Assembly: GCF_002794255.1 (NCBI RefSeq)
Contig: NZ_PGGW01000005.1
Coordinates: forward strand, 62,001 to 126,000
Direction: 5' to 3'
Length of the DNA: 64,000 nucleotides
Source of the DNA: Streptomyces carminius
GTDB lineage: Bacteria; Actinomycetota; Actinomycetes; Streptomycetales; Streptomycetaceae
Both the position numbers and the translations under genes were made by a program. The notes under the pieces were generated by a model that made no database searches, was not told the DNA's origin, and saw nothing but the letters and a program-made list of their open reading frames with translations. Positions 54,942-64,000 of the stretch are shown piece after piece. The first letter of the stretch is position 1. Each line of letters opens with the position of its first letter.

Positions 54942-57680
54942 TCACCCCTGCGGGTGATCCTCTCCCCGGATCATCGCCAGCACCTCGTCCAGTTCGTCGG
55001 GCTTGACCAGTACGTCCCTGGCCTTCGACCCCTCGCTCGGGCCCACCACTCCGCGCGACTCCATGAGATCCATCAGCCGGCCCGCCTTGGCGAACCCGAC
55101 CCGCAGCTTCCGCTGGAGCATCGAGGTGGAACCGAACTGCGTGTTGACCACCAGCTCGGCCGCCTGGCACAGCAGGTCGAGATCGTCACCGATCTCCTCG
55201 TCGATCTCCTTCTTCCTGCTCTGTCCGGCGACGACGTCGTCACGGAAGACCGGGGCCATCTGCTTCTTGCAGTGCGCGACGATGCCCTCGACCTCCTCCT
55301 CGGTGACATAGGCGCCCTGCATACGGGTGGGCTTGCCCGCCCCCATCGGCAGGAACAGGCCGTCGCCCTTGCCGATCAGCTTCTCGGCACCCGCCTGGTC
55401 GAGAATGACCCGGCTGTCGGCGAGCGAGGAGGTGGCGAAGGCGAGCCGGGAGGGCACGTTCGCCTTGATCAGGCCGGTGACGACATCGACGGAGGGGCGC
55501 TGGGTGGCCAGCACCAGATGGATTCCCGCGGCACGGGCGAGCTGGGTGATCCGCACGATCGCGTCCTCGACGTCGCGCGGCGCGACCATCATCAGGTCGG
55601 CCAGCTCGTCCACGATCACCAGCAGGTACGGGTAGGGGGCGAGCTCCCGCTCGCTGCCCTCGGCCGCCGTCACCTTGCCGGACCGCACCGCCGCGTTGAA
55701 GTCGTCGATGTGCCGGAAGCCGTAGGCGGCCAGGTCGTCGTAGCGCAGGTCCATCTCGCGCACGACCCACTGCAGGGCCTCGGCGGCCTTCTTCGGGTTG
55801 GTGATGATCGGGGTGATCAGGTGCGGGATGCCCTCGTACGCGGTCAGCTCGACCCGCTTGGGGTCCACCAGCACCATCCGGACGTCCTCGGGAGTGGCGC
55901 GCACCATCACCGAGGTGATCAGGCAGTTGATGCAGGAGGACTTTCCGGACCCGGTGGCGCCCGCGACCAGGATGTGCGGCATCTTCGCCAGATTGGCGGT
56001 GACGTAGCCCCCCTCGACGTCCTTCCCGAGCCCGACCAGCATCGGATGCTCGTCACCCGCCGCGTCGGCCAACCGCAGCACGTCACCGAGCTTGACCATC
56101 TCGCGGTCGGTGTTGGGAATCTCGATACCGACCGCCGACTTCCCCGGAATGGGACTGATGATCCGCACATCCGGGCTGGCGACGGCGTAGGCGATGTTCT
56201 TGGCCAGCGCGGTGATCTTCTCGACCTTGACCGCCGGGCCGAGCTCGATCTCGTAGCGGGTGACCGTCGGCCCGCGGGTGAAGCCGGTGACGGCGGCATC
56301 CACCTTGAACTCCGCGAACACCGTGGTCAGTGACGCGACGACCGCGTCGTTCGCGGCGCTGCGGGTGCGTCCCGGGCCGCCGCGTTCCAGCAGGTCCAGC
56401 GACGGCAGCGCGTAGGTGACGTCCCCCGACAGCTGGAGCTGTTCGGCGCGCGGCGGCAGGGCGTCGGCGGGCTCGGGGGGCGGCGTCCTGGTCAGGTCCG
56501 GTACGGCGCCGCCCGCCGCCGACTGCTTCCGGCCCCCGGCCTCCGGGACGGCCGGAGCGGCCGGCGCCTGCGGAGCGGCCGGTCCGGCCGGCGCGGTGCC
56601 GGTGCGCTCGTGCTCGTCCCGCTCCGTGCGGACCCCGTTGCTGAGGTCGGCGACCAGCGGCGAGGGCTGCACCCCGTGCAGGACGGCGCCCTCCAGCTGG
56701 GCGGCCGCGGCGGCGGCCAGGTCCACGGCGCCCCGGGAGTCCCGGGAACCGTCCGGGGCGGTACGGCGGGAGCGGCGGCCGTCCAGTGCCCGCTTCTCGG
56801 CCTGGAAGGCGTCGTCGGCGTCCTTGCGGAGGTTCGCCCGCCGCGGCCGGACGGGCCGGGGCTCGTCGTCGGGGAACTCCTCGTGACCGCCGGCCGCCGG
56901 ATCGTCCGCCGCCACCAGGCCGAGGCGTATGCCCAACTGCCTCAGCCGCTGCGGAATGGCGTTGACGGGGGTCGCGGTGACGACGAGCAGCCCGAAGACG
57001 GTGAGCAGCAACAGCAGGGGCACCGCCAGAACTTCGCTGACGGTGAGGACCAGCGGTTTGGAGGCGGCCCAGCCGATCAGGCCGCCCGCGTCGCGCACCG
57101 CCCCGGTGTCCCCGCCTCGTCCGGGTGAGCCGCAGGCGATGTGCACCAGGCCCAGGACGCCGACGGCCAGGGCCGAGAGCCCGATGACGATGCGCCCGTT
57201 GGCCTCGGGCTTCTCGGGATGCCGCATCAACCGTACGGCGACGGCGCCCAGCAGTATCGGGACCACCAGGTCGAGACGGCCGAAAGCGCCGGTGACCAGC
57301 ATCCCGACCAGCTCGCCGACCGGACCCTGCAGATTGGACCAGGTGCCGGCCGCGACCACCAGGGCGATGCCGAGCAGCAGCAGGGCGAGTCCGTCCTTGC
57401 GGTGTGCGGGGTCCAGGCCTCTGGCTCCGCGGCCTATGCCCCGCAGCAGGGCGCCGACAGCATGCGCGAGACCGAGCCACAGGGCCCTGACCAGGCGGTA
57501 GACGCCGTTCGTGGGTGACGGCGCGGGCTTCGGGGGCGCCTTGGGCGCCGCCTTCTTCGCCGCCGCCCGTCTCGCCGGGGGCTTCCCCGGCGCGGAGGGC
57601 CTCGATGCCGGGGCCTTCCTGGCAGCGGCCTTCTTCGCGGGCGCCTTCTTGGCGGCCTTGCCGGACGTACGTGAGGCCAT
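54942..57680 (-). CDS. ftsK: DNA translocase FtsK
   Basis: FtsK pumps chromosomal DNA at septa during division and sporulation. The 912-residue protein has a Lys/Ala/Pro-rich N-terminus (residues 1-60), four transmembrane segments, a Pro/Gly/Asp-rich linker (about 250-430), the motor with Walker A (GATGSGKSS) and D-E-L-A-D, and a winged-helix gamma domain at the C-terminus. ATG 57680 (M-A-S-R-T-S-G-K-A-A) matches the family. It sits between osaB and the RodZ-like gene on the same strand. Confidence 0.96.
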   Translation of the reverse strand: MASRTSGKAAKKAPAKKAAARKAPASRPSAPGKPPARRAAAKKAAPKAPPKPAPSPTNGVYRLVRALWLGLAHAVGALLRGIGRGARGLDPAHRKDGLALLLLGIALVVAAGTWSNLQGPVGELVGMLVTGAFGRLDLVVPILLGAVAVRLMRHPEKPEANGRIVIGLSALAVGVLGLVHIACGSPGRGGDTGAVRDAGGLIGWAASKPLVLTVSEVLAVPLLLLLTVFGLLVVTATPVNAIPQRLRQLGIRLGLVAADDPAAGGHEEFPDDEPRPVRPRRANLRKDADDAFQAEKRALDGRRSRRTAPDGSRDSRGAVDLAAAAAAQLEGAVLHGVQPSPLVADLSNGVRTERDEHERTGTAPAGPAAPQAPAAPAVPEAGGRKQSAAGGAVPDLTRTPPPEPADALPPRAEQLQLSGDVTYALPSLDLLERGGPGRTRSAANDAVVASLTTVFAEFKVDAAVTGFTRGPTVTRYEIELGPAVKVEKITALAKNIAYAVASPDVRIISPIPGKSAVGIEIPNTDREMVKLGDVLRLADAAGDEHPMLVGLGKDVEGGYVTANLAKMPHILVAGATGSGKSSCINCLITSVMVRATPEDVRMVLVDPKRVELTAYEGIPHLITPIITNPKKAAEALQWVVREMDLRYDDLAAYGFRHIDDFNAAVRSGKVTAAEGSERELAPYPYLLVIVDELADLMMVAPRDVEDAIVRITQLARAAGIHLVLATQRPSVDVVTGLIKANVPSRLAFATSSLADSRVILDQAGAEKLIGKGDGLFLPMGAGKPTRMQGAYVTEEEVEGIVAHCKKQMAPVFRDDVVAGQSRKKEIDEEIGDDLDLLCQAAELVVNTQFGSTSMLQRKLRVGFAKAGRLMDLMESRGVVGPSEGSKARDVLVKPDELDEVLAMIRGEDHPQG

Positions 57681-57780
57681 GGTGCCGAGGTTACCCGTGA
57701 CAGCCCGCCAAGACACGGACCGAAGTGGCGGATGGTACGGGCGCGACCGGTGCGGCGCACCCGACACCCCGTCAGAACGC

Positions 57781-57802
57781 GGCGGCCGACCGGGAGGCCG
57801 CC
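57781..57802 (-). terminator. Weak hairpin after osaB
   Basis: ggcggcc (57781-57787) and ggccgcc (57796-57802) form a 7-bp stem with an 8-base loop, just beyond the osaB stop codon on the minus strand. Confidence 0.4.
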
Positions 57803-57815
57803 GGACGGACGGTGG

Positions 57816-58496
57816 TCAGTTCTGCGAGGGAAGCGAGGCCGGCCGGCCGCCGCTGCCCGGCTCCAGAGCGTCGAGCGCCCGCCGCAGACCGGAGAGTTTG
57901 CGCTCCAGGTGGGCGGCCGTGGCGACCGCCGCGGCGTCCGCGGAGTCGTCCAGGTGCTTGGAGAGCGCCTCGGCCTGCTCCTCCACCGCCGCCAGCCGCG
58001 CGGAGAGTTCGGCCAGCACGCCCGAGGACGATCCCCCGCCGCCGTCTCCGTCCGCGCCCCGGCCCTCCGTCTGCAGCCGCAGCAACTCGGCCTGCTCGCG
58101 CAGTTGGACGTTCTTCATGTACAGCTCGACGAAGACCGAGACCTTCGCCCGCAGCACCCACGGGTCGAACGGCTTGGAGATGTAGTCCACGGCACCGGCC
58201 GCGTAGCCGCGGAAGGTGTGGTGCGGACCGTGGTTGATCGCGGTCAGGAAGATGATGGGGATGTCCCGGGTACGCTCGCGCCGCTTGATGTGGGCCGCGG
58301 TCTCGAAACCGTCCATGCCCGGCATCTGCACGTCCAGCAGGATGACCGCGAAGTCGTCCGTGAGCAGCGCCTTCAGCGCCTCCTCCCCTGACGATGCCCG
58401 CACCAGCGTCTGATCCAGCGCGGAGAGGATCGCCTCCAGCGCCAGCAGATTCTCCGGCCGGTCATCGACCAGGAGGATCTTGGCCTTCTGCACCAT
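57816..58496 (-). CDS. osaB: Osmoadaptation response regulator OsaB
   Basis: From memory the S. coelicolor OsaB is needed for osmotic adaptation and development. The 226-residue protein has a receiver domain (D11-D12, phosphoacceptor D55 in LLDVQMPG, K108 in SKPF) and no DNA-binding output. The C-terminal half (about 120-215) is a predicted coiled coil ([33 protein letters not shown]). ATG 58496 has GGAGG upstream. It lies between ftsK and osaA on the same strand, 243 bp from osaA. Confidence 0.93.
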   Translation of the reverse strand: MVQKAKILLVDDRPENLLALEAILSALDQTLVRASSGEEALKALLTDDFAVILLDVQMPGMDGFETAAHIKRRERTRDIPIIFLTAINHGPHHTFRGYAAGAVDYISKPFDPWVLRAKVSVFVELYMKNVQLREQAELLRLQTEGRGADGDGGGGSSSGVLAELSARLAAVEEQAEALSKHLDDSADAAAVATAAHLERKLSGLRRALDALEPGSGGRPASLPSQN

Positions 58497-58739
58497 GGCC
58501 CGTCCTCCTCGCCCGGGCAGCGTCCTCGACGCCACCACCGGGAACGACTCTTTTACGCCGCCCGCCCTTGTGCCGGTCATGGTAGCCCCACCTCGTGGCC
58601 CACCACACCCTGTCACCGAGATGTCACTGTGCACGCAGCCAGAACGCCGCGGGCGGTCCGAAGGTTCCCCGATTGCAGCACTTCACACGTAATGCTCTCC
58701 GGCCCGCCGCACGTCCCGTGCCCCCGGAACCATCGCACA

Positions 58740-61700
58740 TCACTCCGCCCCCATCCACTGCGCCATGACCGACAGCAGGTGATCGGTGTCCACCGGTTTG
58801 GTGACGTAGTCCGACGCCCCGGCCTGGATGCTCTTCTCCCGGTCCCCCTTCATCGCCTTCGCGGTCAGGGCGATGATCGGCAGTCCGGCGAACTGCGGCA
58901 TCCGCCGGATCGCCGTGGTCGTGGCGTATCCGTCCATCTCCGGCATCATGATGTCCATCAGGACGACCGCCACGTCGTCGTGCTGCTCCAGCATCTCGAT
59001 GCCCTCGCGCCCGTTCTCGGCGTAGAGCACCTGCAGGCCGTTCTGCTCCAGCACGCTGGTGAGCGCGAAGACGTTGCGGATGTCGTCGTCGACGATGAGC
59101 ACCTTCTCACCACCGAAGGCGCGGACCGGACGCTCCCGGGCCGGCTGCCGGCCGTTGTCCTGCTGCCAGGCGGGCCCGGCGCCGGGCTCCCCGGAATCAC
59201 CGCGCTCACCGCGCTCCGTCTCCTGCCGCGTCGGCCGCTTCCCCGGCATCGGCAGGGGAAGCATACGGCGGCGGGAGGCGAGTGCCGCCGCGGCGCGTTC
59301 CGCGGCGGGTACGTCCAGCGCGTGGTCCGTCTCCCGGCCCGTGTCCTCCCCGGCACCGGACTCGGCCCCGACCGTCCGGTCGGTCTCCGGGGCACCGGAC
59401 TGCGGGTGGCCCGCGGAGGCCTGGTCGACCGGGGGCAGAGGCAGGTAGAGGGTGAAGGTCGAGCCTCGGCCCGGCTCGCTGACCGCGTGGATCTCGCCGC
59501 CGAGCAGCCGCGCGATCTCCCGGCTGATGGACAGCCCCAGCCCCGTACCACCGTACTTGCGGCTGGTCGTGCCGTCCGCCTGCTTGAACGCCTCGAAGAT
59601 CACCCGCATCTTGCTCTGCGCGATCCCGATGCCGGTGTCGGTCACCGAGAAGGCGATCAGCTCGGAGTCGGGGTCGCGCAGCGAGCCGTGCTCCAGCATC
59701 TGGTCGCGGATCGCCTCCGGCACGTCCGACCCGGCCGAGCGGATCACCAGCTCCACGGCACCGCCGTCGGTGAACTTCACCGCGTTCGACAGCAGGTTGC
59801 GCAGCACCTGGAGCAGCCGCTGCTCGTCGGTGTGGAGGGTCGGAGGCAGCTCCGGCGAGACCCGCACCGAGAAGTCGAGCCCCTTCTCCGCGGTGAGCGG
59901 CCGGAAGGTCGCCTCGACGTAGTCCACGAGCTGGACCAGCGCGATGCGGGTCGGGCTGACATCCATCTTGCCCGCCTCGACCTTCGACAGGTCCAGGATG
60001 TCGTTGATCAGCTGGAGCAGGTCGGAACCCGCACCGTGGATCGTCTCGGCGAACTCCACCTGTTTGGGCGTCAGGTTGCCCTCCGCGTTGTCGGCCAGCA
60101 GCTTGGCCAGGATGAGCAGCGAGTTCAGCGGGGTCCGCAGCTCGTGCGACATGTTCGCCAGGAACTCGGACTTGTAGCGCATCGAGACCGCGAGCTGCTC
60201 GGCACGCTCCTCCAGGACCTGCCGGGCGTCCTCGATCTCGGAGTTCTTGATCTCGATGTCGCGGTTGGTCTTGGCCAGCAGCGCAGCCTTCTCCTCCAGC
60301 TCCTGGTTGGAGTCCTCCAGCGCCTTCTGCCGGCTCTCCAGCTCCACGGAGCGCTCCTGGAGCTGCTCGGCCAGCTCCTGCGACTGCCGCAGCAGCACCT
60401 CCGTCTTGGTGTTGACGCTGATGGTGTTGACGCTGGTGGCGATCATCTCGGCGATCTGGTTCAGGAAGTCCTTCTGGATCTGGTTGAAGGGCTGGAAGGA
60501 GGCCAGTTCGATGACGCCGAGCACACTGCCCTCGAACAGCAGCGGCAGCACGACCACGTTGGCGGGCGGTGCCTCGCCGAGTCCGGAGGAGATCTTCAGG
60601 TAGCCGGGCGGGGCGTGCTCGACCAGGATCGTGCGCTTCTCCTCCGCCGCGGTCCCCACCAGGGACTCGCCCGGCCGGAACATGGTGGGCATGGTGCTCT
60701 GGGAGTAGCCGTAGCCGCCGATCATCCGCAGCTCGTACGCGCCGTCCTCACCCGCTCCGACCCCGACCTCCTGGTTCGCGCCGGTGGGGGCGGCCACGAA
60801 GAAGGCGCCGTGCTGGGCGGAGACCACCGGGGTCAGCTCGCTCATGATCAACCGCGCCACGTCCGCCAGGTCGCGGCGGCCCTGCATCAGACCGGAGATA
60901 CGGGCGAGGTTGCCCTTGAGCCAGTCCTGCTCCTGGTTGGCGAGCGTGGTCTCGCGCAGGGTGGCGATCATGGTGTTGATGTTGTCCTGGAGCGCCAGGA
61001 TCTCGCCCGCGGCGTCCACGTCGATCTTCACGTTGTGGTCGCCCCGGGTCACCGCGGCGGCCACCCCGGCGATGCTGCGGACCTGGGCGGTGAGGTTGCC
61101 CGCCATCTCGTTCACCGACTCGGTGAGGTCCTTCCAGGTGCCGGAGACGCCGTCGACCCGCGCCTGACCGCCCAGCCGCCCCTCGGTGCCCACCTCACGG
61201 GCGACCCTGGTCACCTGCTCCGCGAACGAGGAGAGCTGGTCCACCATCGTGTTGATGGTGGTCTTCAGCTCCAGGATCTCGCCGCGCGCGTCGATGTCGA
61301 TCTTCTTGGTGAGGTCACCCCGGGCGATCGCGGTGGTGACCTGGGCGATGTTGCGGACCTGGCCGGTGAGGTTGGAGGCCATCGAGTTGACGGACTCCGT
61401 CAGGTCCTTCCAGGTACCCGACACCCCGGGCACATGCGCCTGGCCGCCCAGGATGCCCTCCGTACCCACCTCACGCGCCACTCGCGTCACCTGCTCGGCG
61501 AACGAGGACAGCGTCTTCACCATGGTGTTGACGGCGTCGGCGAGCTGGGCCACCTCGCCGCTCGCCTCGACGGTCACCTTCTTGGTCAGGTCGCCGTTGG
61601 CGACCGCCGTCGCGACCTGGGAGATGTTGCGCACCTGGTTCGTCAGGTTCGACGCCATCAGGTTGACGTTCTCGCTCAGGTCCTTCCAGATGCCCGTGAC

Positions 61701-64000
61701 ACCCGGCACGTGCGCCTGGCCGCCGAGCATGCCCTCGGTACCCACCTCGCGGGCCACCCGGGTGACCTGCTCCGCGAACGAGGACAGCTGGTCCACCATC
61801 GTGTTCACGGTCGTCACCAGGGCGAGGATCTCGCCCTTGGCGTCGACGGTGATCTTCTTCGACAGGTCGCCCCGGGCGACCGCGGTGGTGACCTCGGCGA
61901 TGTTGCGCACCTGGGAGGTCAGGTTGTTCGCCATGCCGTTGACGGACTGGGTGAGGTCCTTCCAGGTGCCGGAGACCCCCTCCACCTCCGCCTGGCCGCC
62001 CAGGATGCCCTCGGTGCCCACCTCACGGGCCACCCTGGTCACCTGCTCCGCGAACGAGGACAGCTGGTCCACCATCGTGTTCAGGGTGTTCTTCAGCTCC
62101 AGGATCTCGCCCCGGGCGTCGACCTCGATCTTCTGCGACAGATCACCGCGCGCCACCGCGGTGGCGACCTGGGCGATGTTGCGGACCTGGCCGGTGAGGT
62201 TCCCGGCCATGCCGTTGACCGAGTCGGTCAGATCACGCCACACGCCCGCCACCCCGGGCACCTGCGCCTGGCCCCCCAGCCGCCCCTCGGTGCCCACCTC
62301 ACGGGCGACCCTGGTCACCTGCTCCGCGAAGGAGGAGAGCTGGTCCACCATCGTGTTCAGGGTGTTCTTCAGCTCCAGGATCTCGCCCCGGGCGTCGACC
62401 TCGATCTTCTGCGACAGATCACCGCGCGCCACCGCCGTCGTCACCTGCGCGATGCTGCGGACCTGCGCGGTGAGGTTGCCCGCCATGGAGTTGACGGAGT
62501 CCGTCAGGTCCTTCCAGGTGCCGGAGACGCCGTCGACCCGCGCCTGACCGCCCAGCCGGCCCTCGGTGCCCACGTCCCGGGCGACCCTGGTGACCTGCTC
62601 CGCGAAGGCCGAGAGCTGGTCGACCATCCGGTTGACGGTGTTCTTCAGCTGGAGCATCTCGCCGGAGACGTCCACGGTGACCTTCTGCGACAGGTCACCG
62701 TTCGCCACCGCCGTCGTCACCTGCGCGATGTTGCGGACCTGGCCGGTGAGGTTGCGGAACGCGGTGTTCACCGAGTCCGTCAGGTCCTTCCAGGTGCCCG
62801 CCGCGCCCGGCACCTGCGCCTGGCCCCCCAGCTCGCCCTCCACACCGATCTCCCGGGCCACCCGGGTGACCTCGGAGCCGAAGGCGGAGAGCTGGTCCAC
62901 CATCGTGTTGACGGTGTTCTTCAGCTCCAGCATCTCGCCGGAGACGTCCACGGTGACCTTCTGCGACAGATCTCCGCGCGCCACCGCCGTCGTCACCTGC
63001 GCGATGTCCCGCACCTGCGCCGTGAGGTTGCGGAACGCGGTGTTCACCGAGTCCGTCAGGTCCTTCCAGGTGCCCGACGCGCCCGGCACCTGCGCCTGGC
63101 CGCCGAGGACACCCTCGGTACCCACCTCGCTGGCCGCCCGCGTCACCTCGTCCGCGAACGTCCGCAGCGTCTCGGTCATCGTGTTGATGGTCTCGGCGAG
63201 CTGGGCCACCTCGCCGCGTGCGTTGACCGTGACCTTCTGCGACAGGTCGCCGTTCGCGACGGCGGTCGTCACCCGGGCGATCTCACGCACCTGGGAGGTG
63301 AGATTGCCCGCCATCGTGTTGACGGAGTCCGTCAGGTCCTTCCACACTCCCCCGGCGCCCGGCACCCGCGCCTGGCCGCCCAGCTCGCCCTCGGTGCCCA
63401 CCTCGCGCGCCACCCGCGTCACCTCGGACTGGAAGGCCGAGAGCTGGTCCACCATCGTGTTGACGGTGTTCTTCAGCTCCAGCATCTCCCCGGCCACGTG
63501 CACCGTGACCTTGCGCGACAGGTCGCCCTTGGCGACCGCGGTCGTCACCAGCGCGATGTCGCGGACCTGGGCGGTCAGCCGGGAGGCCATGGTGTTGACG
63601 GAGTCCGTCAGGTCCTTCCAGGACCCGGACATCCCGCGCACCCGCGCCTGACCGCCCAGCTTGCCCTCGGTACCGACCTCGCTGGCGACCCGTGTCACCT
63701 CGTCGGTGAACGTCGAGAGCTGGTCGACCAGCCCGTTGACCGTGCGCCCGACCTTCAGGAACTCGCCCCGCAGCGGCTGAGTCGTCCCGTTCGGGCCCTG
63801 GACCCGCAGGTCCATCCGCTGCTCCAGATCGCCCTCGGCCACCGCCGACAGCACCCGGCCGACCTCGGAGACCGGCCGCACCAGATCGTCCACCAGCGCG
63901 TTCGACGCGTCGATGGCCGCTTCCCAGGCCCCCTCGCAGGCACCGGTCTCCAGGCGCTCGGTCAGCTTGCCGTCCCGGCCGACCACCCGGCGCACCCGGG
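58740..64000 (-). CDS. osaA: Hybrid sensor kinase OsaA with ten HAMP repeats (partial)
   Basis: 1752 codons are visible and the 5' end is off the window edge, so the length is a minimum. The order is: a poly-HAMP array of ten 92-residue repeats (each with W-[KR]-D-L) from about 63.6 to 61.1 kb, a GAF-like sensor region (about 60.9-60.4 kb), a coiled coil, HisKA ([14 protein letters not shown] at 60.1 kb), HATPase_c ([15 protein letters not shown]), a low-complexity linker, and a C-terminal receiver ([14 protein letters not shown], then K-P-V-D). This matches the group III hybrid kinases used in osmosensing. From memory it pairs with OsaB. Confidence 0.95.
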   Translation of the reverse strand, partial: RVRRVVGRDGKLTERLETGACEGAWEAAIDASNALVDDLVRPVSEVGRVLSAVAEGDLEQRMDLRVQGPNGTTQPLRGEFLKVGRTVNGLVDQLSTFTDEVTRVASEVGTEGKLGGQARVRGMSGSWKDLTDSVNTMASRLTAQVRDIALVTTAVAKGDLSRKVTVHVAGEMLELKNTVNTMVDQLSAFQSEVTRVAREVGTEGELGGQARVPGAGGVWKDLTDSVNTMAGNLTSQVREIARVTTAVANGDLSQKVTVNARGEVAQLAETINTMTETLRTFADEVTRAASEVGTEGVLGGQAQVPGASGTWKDLTDSVNTAFRNLTAQVRDIAQVTTAVARGDLSQKVTVDVSGEMLELKNTVNTMVDQLSAFGSEVTRVAREIGVEGELGGQAQVPGAAGTWKDLTDSVNTAFRNLTGQVRNIAQVTTAVANGDLSQKVTVDVSGEMLQLKNTVNRMVDQLSAFAEQVTRVARDVGTEGRLGGQARVDGVSGTWKDLTDSVNSMAGNLTAQVRSIAQVTTAVARGDLSQKIEVDARGEILELKNTLNTMVDQLSSFAEQVTRVAREVGTEGRLGGQAQVPGVAGVWRDLTDSVNGMAGNLTGQVRNIAQVATAVARGDLSQKIEVDARGEILELKNTLNTMVDQLSSFAEQVTRVAREVGTEGILGGQAEVEGVSGTWKDLTQSVNGMANNLTSQVRNIAEVTTAVARGDLSKKITVDAKGEILALVTTVNTMVDQLSSFAEQVTRVAREVGTEGMLGGQAHVPGVTGIWKDLSENVNLMASNLTNQVRNISQVATAVANGDLTKKVTVEASGEVAQLADAVNTMVKTLSSFAEQVTRVAREVGTEGILGGQAHVPGVSGTWKDLTESVNSMASNLTGQVRNIAQVTTAIARGDLTKKIDIDARGEILELKTTINTMVDQLSSFAEQVTRVAREVGTEGRLGGQARVDGVSGTWKDLTESVNEMAGNLTAQVRSIAGVAAAVTRGDHNVKIDVDAAGEILALQDNINTMIATLRETTLANQEQDWLKGNLARISGLMQGRRDLADVARLIMSELTPVVSAQHGAFFVAAPTGANQEVGVGAGEDGAYELRMIGGYGYSQSTMPTMFRPGESLVGTAAEEKRTILVEHAPPGYLKISSGLGEAPPANVVVLPLLFEGSVLGVIELASFQPFNQIQKDFLNQIAEMIATSVNTISVNTKTEVLLRQSQELAEQLQERSVELESRQKALEDSNQELEEKAALLAKTNRDIEIKNSEIEDARQVLEERAEQLAVSMRYKSEFLANMSHELRTPLNSLLILAKLLADNAEGNLTPKQVEFAETIHGAGSDLLQLINDILDLSKVEAGKMDVSPTRIALVQLVDYVEATFRPLTAEKGLDFSVRVSPELPPTLHTDEQRLLQVLRNLLSNAVKFTDGGAVELVIRSAGSDVPEAIRDQMLEHGSLRDPDSELIAFSVTDTGIGIAQSKMRVIFEAFKQADGTTSRKYGGTGLGLSISREIARLLGGEIHAVSEPGRGSTFTLYLPLPPVDQASAGHPQSGAPETDRTVGAESGAGEDTGRETDHALDVPAAERAAAALASRRRMLPLPMPGKRPTRQETERGERGDSGEPGAGPAWQQDNGRQPARERPVRAFGGEKVLIVDDDIRNVFALTSVLEQNGLQVLYAENGREGIEMLEQHDDVAVVLMDIMMPEMDGYATTTAIRRMPQFAGLPIIALTAKAMKGDREKSIQAGASDYVTKPVDTDHLLSVMAQWMGAE
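61050..63700 (-). repeat. Ten 276-bp HAMP-coding tandem repeats within osaA
   Basis: Units recur at exactly 276-bp spacing (92 codons), marked by the W-K/R-D-L codons at about 63616 down to 61132 (9 x 276 bp). Each unit encodes VNTMVDQLS, then [15 protein letters not shown], then W-K-D-L-T-x-S-V-N. Divergence between units varies. Two neighbouring copies share an identical 98-bp stretch at 62062-62159 and 62338-62435. Confidence 0.95.

Noticed and set aside
61186..63651. Plus-strand open frames over the osaA repeats
   Set aside because: They are antisense to the HAMP repeats and show the same 276-bp periodicity for that reason; no ribosome site or domain.
61050..63700. The 276-bp repeat array as a possible CRISPR or mobile repeat
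   Set aside because: The units are contiguous, in frame and code for HAMP domains; CRISPR repeats are 20-50 bp with unique spacers.

Overview
This window is very GC-rich, with strong third-position G/C bias, GTG and TTG starts next to GGAGG-like ribosome sites, and a gene order I recognise as the conserved recA-ftsK-osaAB part of a Streptomyces chromosome. From memory the layout runs roughly in descending order relative to the S. coelicolor genes from about SCO5805 (nrdJ) to SCO5748 (osaA). I cannot name the species. The DNA is mainly core chromosome; I saw no insertion sequence, prophage, CRISPR array, tRNA or rRNA.

Left part (1-9.3 kb): a TetR regulator, cut by the window edge, is divergent from a DHA2-type MFS exporter, and two copies of a palindrome sit over the promoter between them. 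Next come a histidine phosphatase, a YdbC-like protein and a TerD protein. Then follow the class II ribonucleotide reductase nrdJ with its regulator nrdR, divergent from lexA. Paired NrdR boxes and a LexA box lie in that shared intergenic region.

9.4-32.7 kb: a DinG-type helicase; an IucA/IucC siderophore synthetase overlapping a GNAT acetyltransferase; a secreted trypsin-like protease; panD; a LuxR-type regulator; a DesK/NarL-type two-component pair; hflX; the RelA/SpoT homologue rshA; dapF; miaA; a small MT0933-like antitoxin; a dioxygenase-fold protein; miaB; an orphan TAXI binding protein; and gluK/gluR. The tRNA-modification genes miaA and miaB flank the small genes, as is usual in Streptomyces.

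32.7-44.6 kb: the glutamate ABC transporter gluABCD, divergent from its two-component regulator gluRK and closed by a 21-bp perfect hairpin. It is followed by a probably accessory stretch (FAD monooxygenase, ArsR regulator, MFS transporter), then recA-recX with a LexA box, DUF3046, azlCD and an AraC regulator.

44.6-64 kb: lhr helicase with an Nei-type glycosylase, then one long leftward set: osaA, osaB, ftsK, rodZ-like, rimO, pgsA, cinA and clgR. rimO, pgsA and cinA overlap end to start. osaA runs off the right edge and carries ten 92-residue HAMP repeats.

Functionally the window concentrates DNA-damage and DNA-precursor functions (lexA, recA, recX, nrdRJ, dinG, lhr, nei), chromosome segregation and envelope functions (ftsK, rodZ, pgsA), and stress sensing (rshA, hflX, clgR, osaAB). 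I found no clearly new defence or biosynthetic system. The most unusual points are the poly-HAMP array of OsaA with recently homogenised repeats, the eroded synthetase motifs of RshA, the partnerless siderophore pair, the orphan TAXI protein beside GluK, and the paired-operator exporter switch.
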